From: Thermoanaerobaculales bacterium
Lineage (GTDB): Bacteria; Acidobacteriota; Thermoanaerobaculia; Thermoanaerobaculales; Sulfomarinibacteraceae
Direction: 5' to 3'
Length of the DNA stretch: 25,358 bases
Assembly (NCBI GenBank): GCA_035358815.1
Contig: DAOPQC010000017.1
Location: 1 to 25,358, forward strand
Shown here: in pieces, positions 14,882-23,160 of the stretch
How positions within the stretch are numbered: the stretch's first letter is position 1
How the letters are laid out: each line of letters opens with the position of its first letter
Position numbers and translations under genes: made by a program
The notes under the pieces: generated by a model
Database searches by the model: none
What the model saw: only the letters and a program-made list of their open reading frames with translations
Told to the model about the DNA's origin: nothing

Positions 14882-16339
14882 TCACCTGTCGGGCAGCTCG
14901 CCGCCGACGATCCGCTTGATGAGCGTGCCCTTGTCGAGCATGACGTTCTCGTCGACCCCGTTGGCGATCGCCAGCGCGGTCAGGTCGACGGTCGACGGGT
15001 AGCGCTGGTTGAAGCCGGCGAGGGTCATCCGCTGCGGCAGCTCGACCAGCTCGACGCGCTTCGGCTTGACATCGAGGTAGCGGCGGTCGGTGACCGCGCG
15101 GAAGGTCGCGAGCTTCGCCTCCATCGCCGGCCGGTAGGTCGCCCAGCTCGCCTCGGGAGTGTAGCCGACGAGCTGGTAGACCTGGCCGCCGTGGTCGAGG
15201 AACCCGACCAGGCCACGCACCACGTTGGGCTGCTGCTGGCTGGCCACGGTGCGGAAGTTGGTGAAGTTCTGCCGCCAGCCCGAGCCGCGCTCGATGCCCT
15301 CCTCGGCGAAGAAGCTCTGCGCCGCCGCGGCCGCCGTCTCGGCCTTGGCCATGGAGAGCATGATGACGGCATCCTTCTCCGGGCTGATCGCCGCCACGTA
15401 CTGGCGGGTGTTGATGGTCCTCCAGCCGTCGGGGAAGTCGAGCCGGAAGGCGAGCTCGGGGTGGTAGAAGCGGCTGCCGACGAAGTAGCCCTGGCGGGGG
15501 TCGTCACCGAACACGAGGCCGTCGACGTGCCGCAGGTAGCCGTTGCGCTCCACCGTTCCCGTCTGCTGGTTGGACGGCAGCGCCGCGATCCGCTCGAGGG
15601 TGCGCTCGAGACGGCGGTCCGGGTTGGGGTGGGTCGAGGCCCACACCGGGATCCGCCCGCCGTCGCCCTGGGCGGCGCTGATCCGGTCCAGGGTGTTGAA
15701 CATCTTCGGCATCTCGTTGGGGTCGTAGTCGGCGCGGGTCACGTAGCGCAGGCCGAGCTCGTCGGCCTGGTTCTCGTCGTCCCGGCTGAACTTGAGGAAC
15801 ATCAGCTGCAGCCCCTGGGCAGCGAGCCCGGCGTAGGGGCGGAGGGCCTCGCTCGCGATCATCGCCACCCCGAGCCCGAGGTTGGCGAGCTGCGCGCTGC
15901 TCATCTGCTCCACCGAGTGGCGCGCCGTGACGTGGCCGATCTCGTGGCCGATCACCGAGGCCAGCTCGGCCTCGGAGCCGAAGTGGGCGAGGATGCCGCG
16001 GGTGACGAAGATCGGCCCGCCCGGCAGGGCGAAGGCGTTGACCACCGGGTCGTCGACCACGGTGAAGGACCACGGCAGTTCGGGCCGCTCCGACGCCGCG
16101 GCGAGGCGCTGGCCGACGCCCGCCACGTACTCCTGGAGCGCGGCATCGTCGTAGTGCCCGAACTGGGCGAGGGCGCTCTGCGCCCCCTGCTGGCCGAGGG
16201 CGATCTCCTGTTGCTCGCTGATCAGCGCCAGCTGCCGCTGCCCGGTCGCCGGGTTGACGGAGCATCCGCCCAGCAGCAGCAGCGCCGCGACCGCCGCGGC
16301 GGGGACGGGAAGATGCAACGCACAGGAAAGCCGACCCAT
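14882..16339 (-). CDS. M48 family metalloprotease lipoprotein
   Basis: Periplasmic zinc protease, probably outer-membrane-anchored, of 485 residues. The signal peptide ends at a lipobox LGGC (Cys26). The gluzincin motif HEIGH is at 132-136 with Glu189 (DENQADELGLRYV) as the third ligand. SNPATGQRQLALISEQQE-like sequence after the lipobox matches the BepA/YfgC-like group. Residues ~300-430 form an extra C-terminal domain, and ~440-485 (QRMTLAGFNQRYPSTVDL ... GTLIKRIVGG) resemble the end of larger M48 proteins. Homologues assist outer-membrane protein assembly quality control. The ATG has a near-perfect ribosome site AGGAGGTGATC. It is followed by coaBC 35 bases after the stop. Confidence 0.94.
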   Translation of the reverse strand: MGRLSCALHLPVPAAAVAALLLLGGCSVNPATGQRQLALISEQQEIALGQQGAQSALAQFGHYDDAALQEYVAGVGQRLAAASERPELPWSFTVVDDPVVNAFALPGGPIFVTRGILAHFGSEAELASVIGHEIGHVTARHSVEQMSSAQLANLGLGVAMIASEALRPYAGLAAQGLQLMFLKFSRDDENQADELGLRYVTRADYDPNEMPKMFNTLDRISAAQGDGGRIPVWASTHPNPDRRLERTLERIAALPSNQQTGTVERNGYLRHVDGLVFGDDPRQGYFVGSRFYHPELAFRLDFPDGWRTINTRQYVAAISPEKDAVIMLSMAKAETAAAAAQSFFAEEGIERGSGWRQNFTNFRTVASQQQPNVVRGLVGFLDHGGQVYQLVGYTPEASWATYRPAMEAKLATFRAVTDRRYLDVKPKRVELVELPQRMTLAGFNQRYPSTVDLTALAIANGVDENVMLDKGTLIKRIVGGELPDR

Positions 16340-16380
16340 GGATCACCTCCTCGACCGGGGCGCCCCGCCAGGCAGTCGAG

Positions 16381-16402
16381 CGGGCTCGCCGCGGCGAGCC
16401 CG
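16381..16402. other. Perfect 22-bp palindrome upstream of the M48 gene
   Basis: The bases from 16381 to 16402 read the same on both strands (CGGGCTCGCC GCGGCGAGCC CG). The palindrome is 41 bases upstream of the M48 start and downstream of a possible minus-strand -10 (TATCCT at 16433-16438). It could be a protein-binding site or form a nine-base stem in the mRNA leader. Confidence 0.7.
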
Positions 16403-16478
16403 GCCGGCGGGTGCGGCCGGTCCAGCTCTCTGAGGATACACCGATCGCGGCTCGCGACGACACCGGCGACGGCCGCGC

Positions 16479-16497
16479 TGATATGCTCGTGGAGGGG
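16479..16497 (+). promoter_or_regulatory. Extended -10 and ribosome site of the sugar ABC operon
   Basis: TG A TATGCT (16479-16487) is an extended -10 form. GGAGGGG (16491-16497) is the ribosome site for the GTG at 16502. The two are very close, so transcription would begin at or just inside the ribosome site; the true promoter may be slightly further upstream. Assignment is tentative. Confidence 0.35.
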
Positions 16498-16501
16498 ACC
16501 G

Positions 16502-17503
16502 GTGACGCCCGGAAGCAGATGGTCGATGTGGGCAGCCGTCCTGGCGCTCGGCGCGGGCCTGGCGTGCGGGCCGGGTGAGCCCGAGAACGCCGGCACGACC
16601 ATCGGGGTCTCCCTGCTGACCCGCGCCCACGTCTTTTACCGTGACCTCGAGGACGGCCTGCGGGCGGGGGCGGCCGAGCAGGGATACCAGCTGCTGGTCA
16701 ACGCGGCGGAGTGGGACGCCGGCCGGCAGATCTCGCAGCTGGAGGACTTCACCACCCGGGGGGTCGACGCCATCATCGTCTGTCCGGTCGACTCGAACGG
16801 GATCGGCGCGGGTATCCGTACCGCCAATCGGGCGCGGATCCCGGTCTTCACCGCGGACATCGCGTCGACCGCGGGGGAGGTGGTCTCCCACATCGCGTCC
16901 GACAACCTCGCCGGCGGCCGGCTCGCCGGCGAGTACCTGGCTGGCCGGCTCGGCGGTCGCGGCAGGGTCGCGATCATCAACCAGCCGGCCATCACCTCGG
17001 TCCTCGATCGCGTGCAGGGCTTCCGCGAGGCGCTCGCCCGCCACCCCGGCATCGAGATCGTCGCCGACGTCGACGGGCTCGGCCTGCGCGACCGCGCCCT
17101 CCAGGCCGCCGCGGATGTCCTGCAGGCGAACCCGCAGCTCGACGGCGTGTTCGGGATCAACGACGACTCCGCCCTGGGGGCGCTCGATGCGGTGGAGGAC
17201 TTCGGACGCGAGGGGATCGTGATCGTCGGCTATGACGCGACCCCTCCCGCCCGCGACGCGATCCTCAAGGGACGGGCGCTGAAGGCGGACGTCGTGCAGT
17301 ACCCCTTCGAGATCGGGAGACGGACCATCGACACCATCGCCCGCCACCTCGCCGGCGAGGAGGTCCCTGCGGTGGTCCCGGTGGAGGTCGGCATCGTCGA
17401 CCGCGACCGCCTCCTCGAGGCGTCGCCGGAGCGCGAGCCGGCGACTCGAGCGGCCGCCGGAGCGGAGCCCGGAGACGGGGCGCCCGGCCCGCCCGCGCCG
17501 TGA
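16502..17503 (+). CDS. Sugar ABC transporter substrate-binding protein (RbsB-like)
   Basis: Periplasmic binding protein of 333 residues for a ribose/simple-sugar type importer. The export signal is followed by Cys22 (AGLACGPGEPE); this could be a lipoprotein site although the -3 residue is Gly rather than Leu. The mature part follows the peripheral-binding-protein pattern: IGVSLLTRAHVFYRDLEDG, then GVDAIIVCPVDSNGIGAGI, IPVFTADI, HIASDNLAGGRLAGEYL, VQGFREALA and DGVFGINDDSALGAL. These are the hallmarks of Peripla_BP_4 sugar binders. Start GTG at 16502 has GGAGGGG upstream. The stop overlaps the next start (GTGA). No catabolic sugar gene is adjacent, so the ligand cannot be named. Confidence 0.9.
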   Translation: MTPGSRWSMWAAVLALGAGLACGPGEPENAGTTIGVSLLTRAHVFYRDLEDGLRAGAAEQGYQLLVNAAEWDAGRQISQLEDFTTRGVDAIIVCPVDSNGIGAGIRTANRARIPVFTADIASTAGEVVSHIASDNLAGGRLAGEYLAGRLGGRGRVAIINQPAITSVLDRVQGFREALARHPGIEIVADVDGLGLRDRALQAAADVLQANPQLDGVFGINDDSALGALDAVEDFGREGIVIVGYDATPPARDAILKGRALKADVVQYPFEIGRRTIDTIARHLAGEEVPAVVPVEVGIVDRDRLLEASPEREPATRAAAGAEPGDGAPGPPAP

Positions 17504-19059
17504 CCATCCGGCCCGCCGGACCGGGCCCCTCGACCGCCGCCGCGCCGGGGCCGCCGCTCCTCGCGATGTCGCGGGTGTCCAAGTCGTACCCGGGCGTGAC
17601 CGCCCTCGAGGACGTCGACTTCGAGCTCCACGCCGGCGAGGTGCACTGCCTGGTCGGGGAGAACGGCGCCGGGAAGTCCACCCTGGTCAAGCTGCTCGGT
17701 GGGGCCGAGCTGCCGACCCGCGGACGGATCTCGGTCGACGGGGCCGAGCTCGCGATGCGGGCGCCGCTCGACGCGCTGCGCGCCGGCATCGGGGTCATCT
17801 ATCAGGACTTCAAGCTGGTCCCCCACCTCTCGGTGGCCGAGAACATCTCGCTCGGCCTGCTGCCGCGGCGGGCGCGGCTGCCGGTCATCGACTGGCCGGC
17901 GCTGCGCGCGCGGGCGCGCCGGCTGCTGGCCATGCTCGGCGAGGACCTCCCGGTGGACCGCCGCGTCGCCGATCTCAGCCCGGCCCAGCAGCAGCTGGTC
18001 GAGATCGCGCGGGTGCTCGGCCACGACGTCCGAATCGTGGCCATGGACGAGCCCTCGGCGACGCTCGCCGACCGGGAGCTGGCGACGCTGTTCGGCGTGG
18101 TCCGCAGGCTGGCGGCGCGCCGGGTGGGCGTGATCTACATCTCGCATCGCCTCGACGAGGTCGACGAGATCGCGGACCGGGTGACGGTGCTTCGGGACGG
18201 CCGCAAGGTGGGGACGTACGCCGCCGCGTCGCTCGACCGATCGACCCTGGTGCGGCACATGGTGGGCCGGGAGCTCGCCGACGAGGCGCCGCCAGGTGAT
18301 CGCCCCGCCGGCGGCGTGATGCTCCGGGTCGAGGGGCTTCGCCGGGCGCCGGCGGTCCGCGACGTCAGCTTCGAGCTGCGGCGGGGCGAGGTGCTGTGCA
18401 TCGCCGGGCTGGTCGGGTCCGGCCGCACCGAGGCGGCGAGGCTGATCTTCGCGGCCGATCGCAGGGACGCCGGCCGGATCGAGCTCGACGGCCGGGAGAT
18501 CGACCCTCGCAGCCCGCGCGAGGCGATCGACCTGGGCATCGGCCTGCTCACCGAGGACCGCAACCAGCAGGGGCTGATCATGCAGCTGTCGGTGCGCGAC
18601 AACATCCTGCTGAGCGGGCTGAGGTCGCTCAGGAGGCGCCTCGCGATCGACTGGAGGCGGGCGGACGACGTCAGCCGGGGGTTCGTCGACAGCCTCCGGA
18701 TCAGGACCCCGGGGATCCACCAGAAGGTCACCCACCTGAGCGGGGGAAACCGGCAGAAGGTGGTGCTCGCCCGCTGGCTGTTCACCGAGGCGAGGCTGCT
18801 GCTGTTCGATGAGCCGACGAAGGGGATCGACGTGGCGATCAAGCGCGAGATTCACGGCATGCTGCGCGACCTCGCCGCCCGTGGCATCGGGGTGGTGGTG
18901 ATCTCGTCCGACCTCCCCGAGGTGCTCGCTCTCGGGGACCGCATCGGCGTCATGCGCGAAGGGAGGATGCGCGCGGTCCTCGACCGGCGGGAGGCGACGG
19001 CGCAGCGGATCATGGAGCTCGCGACGGCGAGCGACCCGCGGACCGGGGCGCTGGCATGA
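17500..19059 (+). CDS. Sugar ABC transporter ATP-binding protein (RbsA/MglA type)
   Basis: Duplicated ATPase of 519 residues. Domain 1 has Walker A GENGAGKST (53-61), the signature LSPAQQQLVEIARVL, Walker B VAMDEPSATL and a switch region YISHRLDEV. Domain 2 has the usual degenerate Walker A GLVGSGRTE, signature LSGGNRQKVVLARWL and Walker B LLFDEPTKGIDV. This asymmetry is typical of the RbsA/MglA/XylG group. The first ~20 residues are a Pro/Ala-rich extension not usual for the family, so translation may begin at Met23 (MSRVSKSYPGV) instead. Overlaps its neighbours by four bases on both sides. Confidence 0.94.
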   Translation: MTIRPAGPGPSTAAAPGPPLLAMSRVSKSYPGVTALEDVDFELHAGEVHCLVGENGAGKSTLVKLLGGAELPTRGRISVDGAELAMRAPLDALRAGIGVIYQDFKLVPHLSVAENISLGLLPRRARLPVIDWPALRARARRLLAMLGEDLPVDRRVADLSPAQQQLVEIARVLGHDVRIVAMDEPSATLADRELATLFGVVRRLAARRVGVIYISHRLDEVDEIADRVTVLRDGRKVGTYAAASLDRSTLVRHMVGRELADEAPPGDRPAGGVMLRVEGLRRAPAVRDVSFELRRGEVLCIAGLVGSGRTEAARLIFAADRRDAGRIELDGREIDPRSPREAIDLGIGLLTEDRNQQGLIMQLSVRDNILLSGLRSLRRRLAIDWRRADDVSRGFVDSLRIRTPGIHQKVTHLSGGNRQKVVLARWLFTEARLLLFDEPTKGIDVAIKREIHGMLRDLAARGIGVVVISSDLPEVLALGDRIGVMREGRMRAVLDRREATAQRIMELATASDPRTGALA

Positions 19060-20015
19060 GCAGGCCGTCCTCGAGCCGGCTGGCGGCCGCCTTCACGGAG
19101 TACGGCATCATCGTCGCGTTCGTCGTCGAGGTCATCGTCTTCAGCATCGCCTCGGAGCACTTCCTGACCATCGCCAACCTGACCAACGTCACGCTGCAGA
19201 CCTCGGTGCTGGCCATCATCGCGGCCGGCATGACCTTCGTCATCCTGACCGCCGGCATCGACCTCTCGGTCGGGTCGCTGGTGGCGATCTCGGGCGTGGT
19301 CTGCGCGCTGCTTCTCAAGGCGCAGGCCCCGCTGCCGGTCGTCATCGGCCTGGGCCTTCTCGGCGGCATCGCGGTCGGCCTGCTCAGCGGGCTCCTCTCG
19401 GGAGTGGTGATCGCGAGGTTCTCGGTGACGCCGTTCATCGCGACGCTCGCCATGATGACGATCTGGCGCGGCGCCGCCTATCTGCTGGTGGGCGGACGGC
19501 CGGTGTGGGGCCTGCCCGAGGCCTTCGACTTCCTGGGGAGCGGGCGCCTGGCCGGCATCCCATTCCCGACGGCCGTGATGCTGTGCGTCTACGCCGTCGC
19601 CTGGTTCGTGCTCGCCCACACCCCGTTCGGCCGCTACGTGTACGCGGTCGGGGGAAACCCGGAGGCGGCGCGCCTCGCGGGCATCAGGACGTCGCGCGTC
19701 ATCGTCCTGGTGTACGTCATCTCCGGCGTGCTCGCGGCCATCAGCGGGATCCTCCTCGCGTCGCGCATGAGCAGCGGCCAGCCCAACGCCGGCCTGATGT
19801 TCGAGCTCGAGGTGATCGCGGCGGTGGTGGTGGGCGGCACCAGCCTGTTCGGGGGGCGCGGCGGGATCGTCGGCACCTTCGTCGGGGCGATGCTGATCGG
19901 CGTGCTCCGCAACGGCCTCAACCTGGTCGGCGTCGGCTCGTACGTCCAGCAGGTGGTGCTCGGCTTCGTGATCCTGCTGGCGGTGATGCTCGACCAGCTC
20001 CGCAAGCAGAGCTGA
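19056..20015 (+). CDS. Sugar ABC transporter permease (RbsC-like)
   Basis: Inner-membrane subunit of 319 residues with eight or more hydrophobic segments. Family motifs: FLTIANLTNVTLQTSVLAI, GMTFVILTAGIDLSVGS, then FGRYVYAVGGNPEAARLAGI (the EAA-like cytoplasmic loop) and VVVGGTSLFGGRGGIVGTFVGA. The ATG overlaps the ATPase stop as ATGA, so the three transporter genes form one translationally coupled unit. The operon ends here; a hairpin without a T-tract follows at 20072. Confidence 0.94.
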   Translation: MSRPSSSRLAAAFTEYGIIVAFVVEVIVFSIASEHFLTIANLTNVTLQTSVLAIIAAGMTFVILTAGIDLSVGSLVAISGVVCALLLKAQAPLPVVIGLGLLGGIAVGLLSGLLSGVVIARFSVTPFIATLAMMTIWRGAAYLLVGGRPVWGLPEAFDFLGSGRLAGIPFPTAVMLCVYAVAWFVLAHTPFGRYVYAVGGNPEAARLAGIRTSRVIVLVYVISGVLAAISGILLASRMSSGQPNAGLMFELEVIAAVVVGGTSLFGGRGGIVGTFVGAMLIGVLRNGLNLVGVGSYVQQVVLGFVILLAVMLDQLRKQS

Positions 20016-20071
20016 GCGGCCGGCCCGCCGGGCGCGGAAAGCCCCGGGCGGAATCCCGGCGTGGCACCTGG

Positions 20072-20090
20072 CGCGCCAACCCTTGGCGCG
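20072..20090. terminator. Hairpin between convergent genes
   Basis: CGCGCCAA (20072-20079) and TTGGCGCG (20083-20090) form an eight-base perfect stem with a CCC loop. It lies between the permease stop and the stop of the convergent TPR gene. No T-tract on either strand, so a bidirectional terminator role is possible but not proven. Confidence 0.45.
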
Positions 20091-20091
20091 G

Positions 20092-20832
20092 CTACTCCAG
20101 GAACCGCACCATTTCCCTGGCGGCCGCCGCGTCGGGGTGGTCCGGAGGGGCCAGCTCGAGAAAACGCGTGAACGCGGCGCGCGCCGCCTCGCGATCGCCG
20201 AGGCCATTGGAGCTCACGCCGAGCGAGAACAGGGCATCCGTCTGGCTCGCGTCGGCCTCGGTCACGAGCTCGAGCAGTGCCCGCGCCATGGCGAAGTCGT
20301 TGTTCGAGAGGAACGTCGTGCCGTGGTCGAGAACGTCGGGCAGGGAAGCCGCGTCGGCGGTGATCAGCCGTCGCGCCGAGCTGCGCGCGCCGCCGACGTT
20401 TCCGGTCATGAGGTGGCTGAAGTAGACGGTCCGCATCGCCTCGATGTTGGCGGGCTCGAAGCGGAGCAGCCCCTCCGCCCACCGCGCGGCCGATGGCCAG
20501 TTGCCGGCCTCGGCGGCGGTGGCCGCGAGCGCGCGGTAGGGCTCGGGAAATTCGGGGTCGGCCTGATTGGCTGCGAGGAACTTCATGTTCGCGGTCGTCA
20601 GGTCATCCGACTGGAGCGCCGTCACCCCCTCGTTGAACAGGGCGATCGCCGCGTCCCGCCGCTCGGCTGGGGAGGGTTCTCCCTCGGCCGCGGTCGATTC
20701 CTGCGGCGGCGTGGCCGTTCCCTGGTCGTCGGTGACCGCCGCAGCGTGACTGGCGGCGCCGAGCGTCATCGCCAGCATTGCCGGGAGGATGACCCTTGGC
20801 GAGAGCCGCATTCTGATCGCCGGAATCTCCAT
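20092..20832 (-). CDS. Secreted TPR-containing protein
   Basis: Exported protein of 246 residues with helical repeats; function not recognised. Residues ~8-32 form a signal peptide (RLSPRVILPAMLAMTLGAASHAAA). A low-complexity Thr/Glu/Ala linker (~33-55) follows. The rest contains TPR-like units: RRDAAIALFNEGVTAL, NWPSAARWAEGLLRFEP, FAMARALLELVTEAD and DREAARAAFTRFLELAPPDHPDA. No ribosome site is evident for the ATG at 20832; an internal ATG at 20814 (MRLSPRV) would give a more standard signal peptide. It lies 15 bases after the stop of the secreted protein at 20848-22125, so the two are probably co-transcribed. It resembles the TPR protein at 2853-3821 in design only. Confidence 0.8.
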   Translation of the reverse strand: MEIPAIRMRLSPRVILPAMLAMTLGAASHAAAVTDDQGTATPPQESTAAEGEPSPAERRDAAIALFNEGVTALQSDDLTTANMKFLAANQADPEFPEPYRALAATAAEAGNWPSAARWAEGLLRFEPANIEAMRTVYFSHLMTGNVGGARSSARRLITADAASLPDVLDHGTTFLSNNDFAMARALLELVTEADASQTDALFSLGVSSNGLGDREAARAAFTRFLELAPPDHPDAAAAREMVRFLE

Positions 20833-20847
20833 GACGGTCGGTGGCGC

Positions 20848-22125
20848 CTAGCGGATGACCACCGGGATCATCGTCGGGTCGCCGGTCGCGTTGTCGACCA
20901 CCGAGGCGTAGACCCACATCGCGCAGTTGTTGGTGAGGATCTCGGCCAGGCCGTAGGCGTGGTCGTGGCTGCCGGCGCCGATGACCGCGAAGATGTCGTT
21001 GTCCTGCTTCCACCCCGAAGGGTCGATGCTGCGGACCCGCCCGGTGCCCACCTGGCTGCCGGCGGCGTCGTGGATGGTGACGCGGACCTCGCAGGGGTGG
21101 TCGGAGAGATTGATGTAGCCGACGTTGGTCCGGAACTGCTGGTTGCTCGCGAGCGGGGAGAGCACCCCGAGGTCGCCGTTCACCATCGCCTGCTCGGGGA
21201 CGACCCCGGGCAGGAACTGGCCGAGGGTGCCGACGTCGTTCTGGTTGTAGGTCCGGGCGGTCACCACCAGCGGCCCGTCGCCGTCGACCTGGATCGAGCC
21301 CGCGGCCTCGTCGCTGACCTCGAACAGCTCGCCGAGCACGTCGTCCCATGCCAGCAGCTGGCCGGACTGGACGGTCCCGCTGATCGCGATCGGGTCGCTC
21401 CCGGTCTCGCGGAAGGTCGCCGTCGCCTCGACCGGCCGATCGCCGACGTTGACGACCGCGAGCTGCGACCGCCACTCGGTGTCGCCCGCCCCGGAGTTCC
21501 GCGCCATGCCCCCGGTAAGGTAGCTGCGGTCGGTCGGCCGCAGGTAGGCGCGCAGCATGTAGTCGCCGGCCTCCGTCTCCTCCAGCTCCGCGATCCCGTC
21601 CTCCGAGACGTAGCTGTGGCCCTCGGTCGGCTCCTCGTCGTGCTCCATGTTGAAGTCGGTCGAGGTGAGCGATGCGTTGCCGCGGTTCACCAGCCAGAAG
21701 TCGCCGTGCAGGGTGACCGGGCGGTCGAGCTCGACGATCGACGCGCCGCGGCCGTTGCCGGTCAGGATGCGGGCCTGGGCGAGGATGACGGTGTCGTCCG
21801 GCACGCCCTCGTTGTCGGGGTAGACGTAGACGTCGTTGGCAAACAGGCCGCCGACCGCGAGCGTGTTGCCGGCGCAGATCCCGGTGATCTCGACCATCCC
21901 CGGCGAGAAGCCGAAGTCGGCGAGCTCGAACTTGACCGCGAACATCTTGTCCGGGTCGCCGGCCTGGCCGCCGCCGAACCAGTCGAAGTCGGTCGCCTCG
22001 CCGTCGTCGTAGAAGGCGTTGCCGCACTGGAGGACAACCTTGTCCTGGGCGCCGGCGATCGCGCCGGCGAGGACAAGGGCGAGGATGACGAACGCGTTCA
22101 TCAGGAATCGGCGCCGAGTGACCAT
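20848..22125 (-). CDS. Secreted beta-rich protein of unknown function
   Basis: Exported protein of 425 residues with a signal peptide (RRRFLMNAFVILALVLAGAIAGAQ). The first half (~27-200) looks like one beta-sandwich domain with many Gly and Asp (FYDDGEATDFDWFGGG, VYVYPDNEGVPDD, WLVNRGNASLTSTDFN). The second half (~215-425) shows the pattern SQLAVVNVGDRPVEATATF, VTARTYNQNDVGTLGQFLPG, RTNVGYINLSDHPCEVRVTI. I associate this style with secreted proteins of Acidobacteriota-like genomes that carry Ig-like folds. Cys34 and Cys84 may pair, as may two C-terminal-half cysteines. No catalytic motif is seen. The ATG has GGGAGGG upstream. It shares an operon with the downstream TPR gene. Confidence 0.78.
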   Translation of the reverse strand: MVTRRRFLMNAFVILALVLAGAIAGAQDKVVLQCGNAFYDDGEATDFDWFGGGQAGDPDKMFAVKFELADFGFSPGMVEITGICAGNTLAVGGLFANDVYVYPDNEGVPDDTVILAQARILTGNGRGASIVELDRPVTLHGDFWLVNRGNASLTSTDFNMEHDEEPTEGHSYVSEDGIAELEETEAGDYMLRAYLRPTDRSYLTGGMARNSGAGDTEWRSQLAVVNVGDRPVEATATFRETGSDPIAISGTVQSGQLLAWDDVLGELFEVSDEAAGSIQVDGDGPLVVTARTYNQNDVGTLGQFLPGVVPEQAMVNGDLGVLSPLASNQQFRTNVGYINLSDHPCEVRVTIHDAAGSQVGTGRVRSIDPSGWKQDNDIFAVIGAGSHDHAYGLAEILTNNCAMWVYASVVDNATGDPTMIPVVIR

Positions 22126-22156
22126 CGAGCCCTCCCGCGATCACGCTGCAGCGGGG

Positions 22157-22185
22157 ATCCTATCCGATCGCGGCCCGGCGGCCAA
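22157..22185 (-). promoter_or_regulatory. Probable promoter of the secreted-protein operon
   Basis: On the minus strand, TTGGCC (22180-22185) and TAGGAT (22157-22162) are separated by 17 bases. Transcription would begin near 22150, 25 bases before the ATG at 22125. Confidence 0.5.
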
Positions 22186-22253
22186 GGAGCGGCCGGGTCT
22201 GGGGACCCACCGACACTCGGCGCGTGGCACCGCTCGCGGCGGGCAGGCTCCTC

Positions 22254-22289
22254 GGGAACGGGAACGGGAACGGGGACGGGAGCGGGGAG
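22254..22289. repeat. GGGAAC hexamer array after znuB
   Basis: Six tandem units read on the plus strand: GGGAAC three times, then GGGGAC, GGGAGC, GGGGAG. The array begins four bases past the znuB stop codon on the transcribed (minus) strand, where it reads as C-rich GTTCCC-type repeats. Unlike the copy at 5935-6073 there is no inverted partner. Confidence 0.85.
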
Positions 22290-22293
22290 ACGG

Positions 22294-23160
22294 TCAGCGT
22301 TCCCTCACTGCGGACGGTCTTCGATGCAGCAGGCGGCGGCCGCCCAGGGTCGCGAGATAGGCGAGCCCGGCGAGCACGATCGTGGTGGCGCCGGCCGGCA
22401 GGTCGGGGCCGTAGGAGACCGCGAGGCCGACCAGCGTGAAGGCGATGCTGAGCAGCGCCGCGCCGACGATCATGCCGCGCAGGGTCGAGGTGAGCTGGCC
22501 GGCGATGGCCGCCGGCAGGGTCAGCAGCGCGATCACCAGCACGATCCCGACCACGGTCACGAGCAGCACGACGGTCAGCGCGGTCAGGCAGAGCAGCAGC
22601 AGGTAGTAGAGCTCGACGTCGAGGCCGCGAAGCCGGGCGAACTCCTCGTCGAAGCACACCGCCTGCAGCTGGGGGAAGAGCACGATGCACAGCGCCACGA
22701 CCGTCACGTCGAGCGCGAGCATCAGCCCCAGATCGCTGCCGCGCACCAGCAGGATGTTGCCGAACAGGTAGCTCATCAGGTCCTGGTCGTAGCCCGGGGT
22801 GCGGGCGATGAACAGGATGCCGACGGCCATGCCAACCGCCCACAGCGCCCCGATCAGGGTGTCCTCGCGCTCCCGCGCGCGCAGGCTGATGACCCCGATC
22901 AGCAGCGCGGCGATCACGGCCGCCGCCACCGCGCCCAGCATCGGGCTCGCCCAGGCCTGGCCGTGGACCACCTGCAGCCAGCGCGCAGCGCCGAGCCCGG
23001 CCAGCACGCAGTGGGCGATGGCGCCGGCGATCGAGGTGATGCGCCTCACTACCACGAAGCTGCCGACAACGCCGCAGGCCACCCCGGCGAGCACCCCGGC
23101 GAGCAGCGCGTGCTGGAGGAAGGCGAAGCGGGGGAGGGCCTCGAGGAAGTCCACGGTCAC
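22294..23160 (-). CDS. znuB: Metal ABC transporter permease (ZnuB-like)
   Basis: Inner-membrane permease of 288 residues, ABC-3 family (zinc/manganese/iron). Seven or eight hydrophobic segments are visible. Motifs: HALLAGVLAGVACGVVGSFV near the N-terminus, RITSIAGAIAHCVLAGLGAA (the conserved SxxxxHxxL-type turn), and DLMSYLFGNILLV around the middle. The late helices contain LTVVLLVTVVGIVLVIALL. GTG at 23160 is used as start because it overlaps the ATPase stop as GTGA; a GTG two codons in is equally possible. Last gene of the operon; a hexamer array follows. Metal choice (zinc versus manganese) cannot be fixed from this subunit. Confidence 0.9.
   Translation of the reverse strand: MTVDFLEALPRFAFLQHALLAGVLAGVACGVVGSFVVVRRITSIAGAIAHCVLAGLGAARWLQVVHGQAWASPMLGAVAAAVIAALLIGVISLRAREREDTLIGALWAVGMAVGILFIARTPGYDQDLMSYLFGNILLVRGSDLGLMLALDVTVVALCIVLFPQLQAVCFDEEFARLRGLDVELYYLLLLCLTALTVVLLVTVVGIVLVIALLTLPAAIAGQLTSTLRGMIVGAALLSIAFTLVGLAVSYGPDLPAGATTIVLAGLAYLATLGGRRLLHRRPSAVRER

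Noticed and set aside
14847..14885. Upstream GTG start for coaBC overlapping the M48 stop
   Set aside because: The added 13 residues do not resemble the family, and the ATG at 14846 has a strong ribosome site; coupling remains possible.
15191..16501. Apparent N-terminal extension of the sugar-binding protein
   Set aside because: It is antisense to the M48 protease; a ribosome site and signal peptide place the start at 16502.
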